From Nymphaea colorata (Eukaryota > Streptophyta > Magnoliopsida > Nymphaeales > Nymphaeaceae), in NCBI RefSeq assembly GCF_008831285.2, contig NC_045139.1, positions 19,858,892 to 19,922,891 on the forward strand: DNA of 64,000 bases. The letters run 5' to 3'. Below the pieces are notes generated by a model. The model saw only the letters and a list, made by a program, of their open reading frames with translations. It searched no databases and was not told the DNA's origin. The position numbers and the translations under genes were made by a program. Every line of letters starts with the position of its first letter. The stretch's first letter is position 1. Below, one piece after another: positions 56,308 to 64,000 of this stretch.

Positions 56308-57678
56308 TCAGTATTTTACAAATTTTGCCTTGCGAATAGCCGCTCTAAGCTTCCTTCTTTCTTTCCATAAGCCTGTAATATGAAGTCCAAGCAGAACAGC
56401 ACGATGAGTGGCACTAAGGACCTTTATGCCGTTCTTTAAACATATTAGCAAGAGCTTGTATGCACTGCGATAGTTTTTTGCTTTGCAAAGACCATGCAGT
56501 AAAGATGTATATGTGAACGGATCTTTAATCTCCATCTCATTGAAAAGATTGGTAGCAATATCTACACGACCAGCATTGCAAAAACCAAGAACCAAAGAAT
56601 TTCTAGCTACCAAGCTTGAGTGGAATCCCTTCATTTCCATGTAGTGGAAGTGTTTACTGGCAGCTTCTACATTCCCTGCCTTGCATAGGCCATCAATCAA
56701 TATGCTGTGAGTGTATTCATCAGTTTTTAGACCCCTTTCTTCCATTTCATTCAACAACTGGAATGCAATATCTAAGTTTCCTTCTCTACAATAATTATTA
56801 ATGATAGCATTATATGAAACAACATCCATTGCAATTCCCTTGCTCATCATCTGCTCAATGAAAGCATTAGCCTCTGCTGTCTTCCCCAGTCTAGATAATG
56901 CACTTATCACGGTGGTATACACAAAGATATCAGTTGAATAGCCTTTGGATTTTATTTCGGAGAAAAGTTGCAGACCTTGTTCGATTTTCCCTGATTTAAA
57001 ACAGCAGTTCATGACGGTAGTGTATGTTATGGCATTGGGAATATAACCCGATTGCCCAAGCTCCTTCAGGAGCTTCCTTGCTTCAGCCAATCTCCCTGCC
57101 TTACAGAGACCATCGATTAATATGTTATAAGTAACTATCTCTGAAAAGCCAAGCCCCTCCAATTTCCTGAATAGTTTAACAGCACTACCAGTATTGCCAG
57201 TCTTGCAGAGGCCATTGATGATAATATTGTATGTAGTTGAGGAAGGACAGAGTTGCCTGCTGGCCATATCAAGGAATATACTGTATGCTGTCTCTGGCTT
57301 TCCAGTTCTGAAGAAACAGTGGATCAAGTTATTATAAGTCCAATTATCTGGTGAGATCCCAGCTTGCAACATTTCTTCAAATAGATCCAGAGATCGATTA
57401 AATGAGCCACCTCGAGAAGCACCAACAATTAAAGTATTGTAGGTAATAGTATCTGGCATTATTCCTGCTTCTTTCATTTTATTGAGTATAGGATATGCTG
57501 CATCCAGCCCAATGAGACGACAGTATGCAGATATCAAGGTGTTGTACGTAACCACATCTGGCAAATAACCAAGTTGTATCCCATCAATTAAAAGAGCCTC
57601 TGCTTTTTCCAGGTTTTTAGCTTTGCAGAAAGAGGCTATAGTGATATTCAGAAAGCGTGTGGACAAAATTGAAGCCAT
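56308..57678 (-). CDS. P-class PPR protein, At5g46680-like
   Basis: An intronless coding region of 456 residues made almost wholly of pentatricopeptide repeats. After 40 leading residues, 35-residue units follow in register at 41, 76, 111, 146, 180, 215, 250, 285, 320, 355 (short) and 386, with typical 'VTYNTLISAYCR' starts. The opening 'STRFLNITIASFCKAKNLEKAE' and 'LLIDGIQLGYLPDVVTYNT' match Arabidopsis At5g46680 closely, as does the length. P-class PPR proteins bind single-stranded RNA in mitochondria or plastids and affect processing, stability or translation. Here the organelle and target are unknown and no strong transit peptide is evident. The ATG at 57,678 is the first in frame; TGA precedes it at 57,697-57,699. 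A splice acceptor lies just upstream. Confidence 0.92.
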   Translation of the reverse strand: MASILSTRFLNITIASFCKAKNLEKAEALLIDGIQLGYLPDVVTYNTLISAYCRLIGLDAAYPILNKMKEAGIMPDTITYNTLIVGASRGGSFNRSLDLFEEMLQAGISPDNWTYNNLIHCFFRTGKPETAYSIFLDMASRQLCPSSTTYNIIINGLCKTGNTGSAVKLFRKLEGLGFSEIVTYNILIDGLCKAGRLAEARKLLKELGQSGYIPNAITYTTVMNCCFKSGKIEQGLQLFSEIKSKGYSTDIFVYTTVISALSRLGKTAEANAFIEQMMSKGIAMDVVSYNAIINNYCREGNLDIAFQLLNEMEERGLKTDEYTHSILIDGLCKAGNVEAASKHFHYMEMKGFHSSLVARNSLVLGFCNAGRVDIATNLFNEMEIKDPFTYTSLLHGLCKAKNYRSAYKLLLICLKNGIKVLSATHRAVLLGLHITGLWKERRKLRAAIRKAKFVKY

Positions 57679-57736
57679 TGTGTATGGCCAGACCAATCAA
57701 AATATGCAGGAAATCAGCAACTGAATAACAAGCAGC
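57679..57736 (-). other. 5' UTR exon piece and splice acceptor of the PPR gene
   Basis: On the minus strand TTTACTTTGCAG precedes GCTGCTTG at 57,736, a good acceptor 58 nt before the ATG. This suggests that the transcript starts in an upstream exon. Confidence 0.45.
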
Positions 57737-58985
57737 CTGCAAAGTAAACAAGTAACAAAGACCGCCATCAATGCCATTGAAGTTTATGTTCTTTAAAAAG
57801 GATTACGGGCATCTCTATGAAACGATGATTATGTATACAACAGACATGCATTCAAAATTGGAAAAAAAACTGAAATTGGTCTGAAGACTTTGAACATTGT
57901 GAAATAGTTAGCTATCAAGTTATATAACTATTTAGTTTATATAATTTCAAAGTTTCAAATCACATTGTTATTTGCTATTCAGAAAAGATTTTATTTTATT
58001 GGCACAATTGTGCTTTTTCCTTTCTCACATCATTTTCAAACTTCCCAAATTTACACCCAAGAAAGAAACAACAGAATAGAAGGCCACAAAAACTGGATCA
58101 ATATTAGTTGATAGTAGTGTCACAAATAGCATTCTCGGGTTTTTATTGGCGAGATTTTTCTAGGGTTTTTATCAGCAAATTTGTTTTTTTTTGGGAAAAA
58201 CTCAACAAAATTTAAAAAATAAAAAAATTAGGTGTAAATGAAATGGATGAGAAACTAATAGGAAAACATAAATAGAACTATGTAACAGTGATAATAGGAC
58301 TGTTTTAATGATAGTAAAAATAATTTATTTTAAGTTTATGTTTGAATCCATGATAATATCAATGCTGAAAAATAGAAAAATGAAAAAATCGTGAAAAAAT
58401 CGCGATAATATCGCAATAAATATTTTTCCCATTTTTTTAAAATAGCGCGATTTTTTCCTTTTTTGCGTCATTATTATTTTTTACGTTAATATCACAATAT
58501 TTTATAAAATATCACGATATCTGAGACACTGGTTGATAGATATCAGTATTTTAGATCATTAAATTTATCCTTAAACACCTCACATCACAATATAGGCTTG
58601 AATTACATATTTAACGTTCAAAATAAATTCTCTTAGGGCCAGTTTTGGTAGCAGATAAAGAAAGTTTGCTCCAAAACCTAATCAAAGAAACCTCAAAAAC
58701 TTAATTCAAAACCACCTCAGTGGGTGATAGCAAACAACCTAGCTCCAAACTTGGCTTTCCAACTCCTTTTCTGTTTACATAACAAATAAACCTAGTTTTG
58801 CACTAGCTTATACGAATTGTCTTTTAAAATGAGATAGAGGTAGCAAAGTAAGTAGGGCCTAGCCGTCTAGGAGTTGAACTAGTTAACTGTTATACTGTCG
58901 ATCATCAATCAAGCACACTTTAAGAACATTGAAATACTCAACAAGGACTTAGTACCAAAATTACTCTCTCTCTTTACATACACAA

Positions 58986-58986
58986 G

Positions 58987-59020
<34 letters not shown>
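58986..59020. repeat. (CA)n(TA)n microsatellite
   Basis: About 12 CA units followed by about five TA units. Confidence 0.95.
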
Positions 59021-60557
59021 CTACTAATGAGAGTTTTATACATATAAAACTTGTGAAGTTACCCACCTTTGTGTAGGAATTTTTATGCCTAATGGAGTGG
59101 GACCCAGTTGGACACTCAAGAATGTCATGAAGGGTACTTCTATTCATATTGCACAAACCTGCCCATCCAAAGATGGGAAACTTCAAAAAGTTTCACACAT
59201 ATAGAACCCTCATTAGTAGCATGTAATCAATAATTGATTGCCCAACATTTAGTCCACTTAATGATGTTAAAAGTTCTCTCAAAAACCTAACTACATAGTA
59301 CATAGACAGGATCACCAAAGATGTAGCAATAAAAGAACTCATGGTTTTTATATGTCTAGATTGGATTTTATGAGTTAAAGCTAAGATTGTTAATTTTGAA
59401 AGCCTACATAACATGAGATTTTCTTTTCCTTTTCTGTGAGTCCTATATTTGGAAACTCCACATCTACCTATACAATTGAATTTGTCAAAGATTGGCAACA
59501 GATCCATAGATGGCTGAATTGACGGATATTGTGTGTGTTTGTGAAACGTATGAAAATATATTAATATAAAAAAAATTATGAAAATCCAATATTTAGTTTG
59601 AATGTTATGAAGTTGAGAAACTTCTGTGTGTTGGTTTCACAAATGGACTCATACATCTGACTTTTGATGATATTATCTAATCCAATAAATTTCAACACTT
59701 TGCACCCATTTATATGGTTGAATTTGTGGAAAACAGCACATATAGTGCTTGTGGGTCATGAGATACAGAAGGAACATAAAAGTGGGACTCTGGGAGACAT
59801 GGTTAATTACCCTCTAGTGTGAGGTCCACCTTTTCCGGTTGCCTGAAATTATTTATGGCTTAGTTGTCGAAATTTCCATTAATCAGCTAACTATTAATTT
59901 GACTTGGCTATAGACTAACATGTCTCTGAAACCAACTACTAATTGATGAGACTAGTAATTAGCCAATTAATCAGCCTAGTTGTTGGTCAGGTGACTAATC
60001 CTGATGTATAAACATATATGTGTATCCTTTGTATAGATAATATATATTTCTATATTTATCTCCATGTAAGTGTATGTATTTGTTTATTAGTCAACGCCAG
60101 TCCTAGTTAGTCTTTTTAGGGTCACTAATAACCCATATCTGACTTCCCATTTTGACAACTTAGGCTTCGGGTGAATCCAATCATATGGATAAGCTCAAGG
60201 CATCCACAATTATAGGGTAGAAAAACAAAATGCAACGCCCAATTTATAAGTTAGATTTATAGAATAAATTTATACGATAATCTTAGATTTGTTCACTCAT
60301 AAAACCCCATCTAGCTATTGGATGTTTTTTTCTTTTTCTTTTCAATAATATAGACCTTTTCTTTTCAATAATATAATTTTGGACATTTTGAAGACATACT
60401 CTTAGATTCATCGAAAACAACATCAACTGCATTCCGTCGCTAAAAATTCGTGGCCAAGCAATTAGCCATCGCAAATGTTCTTTTTGTGACAGTTTTTAGC
60501 AACACAAAATAAAAATAACCATCTGGCCATGGAGATAGCTGGTGATTTTAATTCGTC

Positions 60558-60561
<4 letters not shown>

Positions 60562-60600
<39 letters not shown>
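60562..60600. repeat. (GT)n microsatellite
   Basis: About 19 GT units. Confidence 0.95.
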
Positions 60601-60602
<2 letters not shown>

Positions 60603-61311
60603 GGATATAAATACAGTTAAAATATTCTACACTGTTACAGTATAATAATTAAAGGCCCATTTGATCACCCTACAAGATTTATAATTCTGGAATAGCTGCA
60701 AGAAGAAAGCGCCAACTTCCAGATTGGGCATTTGTTTGGACGCCCAGAATGTTAATAAAAGGAATTGTTTTAAGCTTGCGGCAACAGAAAAAATAGTAAA
60801 TGGAATAGAAACCTTACCATTGATATGCAAACCGTTGGCACTGCCTTGTGTTCTTGCCTTCCAAACTCCCTGGCTTAGAAAATCCAATGGTTGATATTAC
60901 TATACAAGGTGGCCAGAACTCCATGTCAATAGAACATGGAAGCCAATGCCCATGTAGCCTGTTCATCAGCGTTAGGAACTTCACCAGGCTACAAAGGTCA
61001 GTTTAGATTCATAGTGAATACGACAAGAAATCCATGATATTTCATTCTTCCAGTCAACCATTTGGATCACAAGGGCTAGCGTAAAAGTTAAAACCAAGTT
61101 TAGTAGAATAAAAACAATCTGCTTGTAACTACATCAACCAAATTCACTAAGCTGCTCAATAAAGTTGATTGTAGATTAACAAGTTCGAAAGTTATCTGCC
61201 AACCTCATTGCAGAATATTCAATCACCAATGAAGCCATATGTCAGATTCAAGGTATGTCTAGCTATGAACTTGTTACTATGAGCATATTATGTAAGGACG
61301 TATTTACCACG

Positions 61312-61434
61312 GAGATCAAACTAGCTTGCAATTTGATGAATGCCAAAGGGAGAAATATTCATGAAATTACCATAGAGATGAAATTAGCTTGCAATTTGAT
61401 GCATGGAAAAGGGAGAAATATTCATATTTCAATA
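61312..61434 (+). repeat. 63-bp tandem repeat, in frame
   Basis: Two diverged units (61,312-61,374 and 61,375 to about 61,434) encode 'EIKLACNLMNAKGRNIH' and 'EMKLACNLMHGKGRNIH'. They lie in an open frame of 82 codons (61,255-61,503) of unknown identity. Confidence 0.8.
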
Positions 61435-62329
61435 CCTTCCATAGTATACGAAGGTAAAAGAGTTGCAATTCTATTGGATATTGACATCAAAACCAGTGGA
61501 TGATATAAACTAAAAATTGCAGTAACTAGGGCTCCCTTATTTCTTTGTCAGCAACTTACTTCATGTTCATTTGAAAATCAATTCAGTGTTGTCCATTTCA
61601 ATTCAGTTGTTATGCCTCAACATGTTATGAACATGGTTCATTTGAATTGACCATCACAGAAAAAACATATATATTTAGCATTATGTAAAATTCAAACTGT
61701 CGACTACCTATTTCATATTTTACATGACAAAAAACAGCCACAGATCAATACAAATTACAAACAAGCACTTCCAAGTTTGGTTTTTGTTCAAAATGATCAT
61801 ATTTCTACTCTTCAGTCGAAATTTCAGATGACCAGGAAAGCAAGTAGATAAAAGAACATCAAAAGATAAATTGATTTCAGCACGATTTGAAGGGAAGCAA
61901 CAGAGACCAGGTACAGAAGAGTTCCCGAAACACTAAAATCAGATTTTCTAGCTTCAGGCAACTCAATCTACATCAATAATTTGAACTCTGTATAACACAC
62001 ACAGACAAACAAGTAACAAAAACTAAAAAATCAATAACTTGAGTTATAAATAACACACATCTCCAAATAAGTAGCCAAGGTGAAAAAAAAAAAAGAGGCA
62101 GGGGAGCTGCCGAAGCAGCCCCCTCTCCCTCCACAGACACGGGCCGCTCAGGCAGCCCGTCTCTCGCTTTCAGTTCAGAGAGAGAGAGAGAGAGAGAGAT
62201 GACAAAAAAAAAAAAGATAAAGCATGGCTTCAGAGGCTGCAGGCCTCTGTACTGCGAAGGAAGAGTATAAGAGAGGGAGAGGGAGACAGAGAGAGATGAA
62301 TGGTAAATAATGAAAAAAAGAGAACGTAC

Positions 62330-62590
62330 CTATGTGTAAAACGGTACCGCTCCAGTGACGACGGCTCCAGCAATGGGGAGTTCACAGGAATGGATCTCCA
62401 GCAAGATGGCAAGCGCTGGCGGCTGTATGGGTTGAGTGTACGAGAAATGGGCGAGCGACTGGGTCGCTACCGCCGGCGAGTCGGGGAAATAGAGAGAAGG
62501 CGCAGAGCAGGGGGCAGGAAACTGTGACCGGCGAAGCCCTATGCGGGCAGAAAAAACTTCTGTCCTGGAAATAAAGTCGCACCTCATGGG
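62330..62590 (-). other. Candidate first (5' UTR) exon, possibly of the PPR gene
   Basis: A GC-rich block ends, on the minus strand, at CACATAG followed by GTACGTTC, a strong donor. Its position and strand suit a non-coding first exon spliced to the acceptor at 57,736. An 85-codon minus frame (62,330-62,587) stops exactly at that donor and shows no known domain. The link to the PPR gene is inferred; another leftward transcript is possible. Confidence 0.35.
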
Positions 62591-63866
62591 AGCCGACTCT
62601 TTTTCCGGAACGTGAGCCCGAAATCTTCGTTCTTTCTCCGGGGTCCCTTCGATGGCAAAGGGAAAATTTAATAATTTTTTTATGGGAATAATTTAGTGGA
62701 ATAGGGAGAAAGTGAATTGTCTTTTTCTTTTAAAATTCAGTTTGTATTCGATGGGCGGATGAATTTTTCCACATATTTTTTTTCTGCTGATTGATGGGTC
62801 TGCATAATAAACATGGAAAAATAAAACCACATTTGCCATTTCGAATTAGTGGAATTCTATTGTATTATTGGAATACTATTTCCACCATACACCAAAAAAA
62901 GAACTCCACGAGAACTCAGACTAGCGACGTTTTCGGTCGGTAGTGGTATAAATTATATTCTAAAATTAAACTCACACGTAAATATGTGTGACTTTTAATG
63001 CCGACGTTATCGTACATTATGTTCGCCCCTCTTCACACCTTCGGAATTATGCTATTGAGCAGCAGACTGATAGCCCTTGCCCCTTCTTTTTTTTTCTCCT
63101 TTATCAACTAAGTAGGCAACTAAACATTTCTCTCACAGCACAGGTACGAAAATCTCTCTTCCATGTCTCTCACACCCATCCACTATGTGACTTGAGTGCA
63201 GGGTGTGGGTGCCGGTGCTGGTGCCAGTGCGGGTGCCGGCATGACACATCTCAAAAAATTTAGGTGTGGCGGTACGACGACAGTATTTTATTATTATTAT
63301 TATTATTATTATATTATAATAATAATAATATGTATATAATATATATGACAAAAAATTGTCTATAAACCACAAAATTATTAAATAACAAGATCAAAATTGC
63401 AAATCCCAATTGGCTAATCATGATATCAGACGTGAAATGGAAGTTCACATCTAGCAATGAATGCCCATAAATAAGTTTAAAGAGTTATCCGCTATTCTAA
63501 AGTCAGGAACAATTGAACAAAAAAAAACAACCAACAGTTAACTTGCAGGCAGTAATATTAGTTTTTGTGTCCTGCCAACACTTGAGAAAACAACCAAGAT
63601 CAGATAACAAGCAGACTACCAGCCTGCAAAACGTACAAACAGAGACAAAGGTTCCTCTAGAAACTCAAATTATATTTGCCAGGGGCCTCCTTAACTGTAA
63701 GCATGTTGTCTTGATCCATCTCTAACTGATCCGCAAACGATAAACAATTCAGATAACAGTCAACATTCCAATAGTCAGTCCAAAATCGAGCCAAGCTCCC
63801 AACATATATCTTGCTGAATACCCCTTTTTGGCAGTAAAGAGGCCTTGCCAGACAAGAGACTGGTTT
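62591..63866. other. Intergenic with ATT/AAT foldback microsatellite
   Basis: (ATT)n followed by (AAT)n at 63,287-63,330 forms a foldback. Just before it (63,200-63,240) GGTGCCGGTGC-like words recur. No gene seen. Confidence 0.5.
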
Positions 63867-63998
63867 TTAATGGATTGGGTTAACCAGAAAAAGTTCTTGA
63901 GCAGGGACTAAATGCATTCTGCACTTAACTTCAGAATCTCCCCACAAGAACTTAATCATAATTTCTTCAAGCTTCTTGATTACAGAAATCAAGTACCT
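63867..63998 (-). pseudogene. Short LINE reverse transcriptase fragment
   Basis: The minus strand reads 'VIKKLEEIMIKFLWGDSEVK' and 'RMHLVPAQELFLV', then a stop. This resembles the segment after the RT core in plant LINE ORF2 (…FLWGG…E…K…HLV.W…). It runs off the window edge, so its real extent is unknown. Confidence 0.45.
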
Positions 63999-64000
63999 TA

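Larger units (their letters stand above)
57737..62329. other. Intergenic or long 5' UTR intron; microsatellites and foldback DNA
   Basis: No coding exon recognised. Contains a foldback with 12-bp arms (58,393-58,404 and 58,446-58,457), (CA)n(TA)n at 58,986-59,020, (GT)n at 60,562-60,600, an in-frame 63-bp tandem repeat at 61,312-61,434 and (AG)n at 62,176-62,199. 'GGCCCATTTGATCACC' at about 60,655 and 'GGGCCAGTTTTGGTAGC' at about 58,636 look like single MITE ends without a clear partner. Confidence 0.45.

Overview
The window is nuclear DNA from a flowering plant. The two intact host genes have close Arabidopsis counterparts (the receptor-like cytoplasmic kinase PBS1 and the P-class PPR protein At5g46680). 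A captured gene piece encodes part of plastid SecE. Introns have GT..AG borders, and the rest is AT-rich sequence filled with Ty1/copia, LINE and MITE-type elements. I cannot name the species.

Layout. 1-11,890: gene-poor AT-rich DNA with a LINE relic (about 2.33-3.28 kb), a CACTA-like terminal cluster (4.0-4.7 kb), microsatellites and two GC-richer islands near 9.1 and 10.0 kb. 11,892-15,906: a minus-strand copia relic split by a 967-bp MITE that carries a fragment of plastid SecE. 16,313-18,704: a second copia element with both LTRs, a primer-binding site and a polypurine tract, but with most of pol deleted. 20,455-26,194 (minus): a complete five-exon PBS1-type kinase gene. 26.2-35.2 kb: its upstream region, then intergenic DNA with a Tourist-like MITE and an hAT-type MITE. 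35,256-42,026: a nearly full-length minus-strand copia element with an odd 5' LTR, a half-tRNA-type primer-binding site and a long GC-rich leader. 42.0-47.3 kb (plus): a decayed L1-type LINE that appears to be interrupted in its 5' region by that copia element; a second LINE 3' tail lies near 48.3 kb. 48.4-56.3 kb: mostly unassigned. 56,308-57,678 (minus): an intact PPR gene, probably with a spliced 5' UTR whose first exon may lie near 62.4 kb. 63.87-64.0 kb: a small LINE fragment.

The two host genes have unrelated jobs: a plasma-membrane immune/signalling kinase and a probable organellar RNA-binding protein. The transposon nests are the most unusual part. The best leads are the SecE-carrying MITE, with its purine/pyrimidine inverted arms and open chimeric frame, and the copia primer-binding site that matches the anticodon arm of plant initiator tRNA-Met instead of its 3' end.
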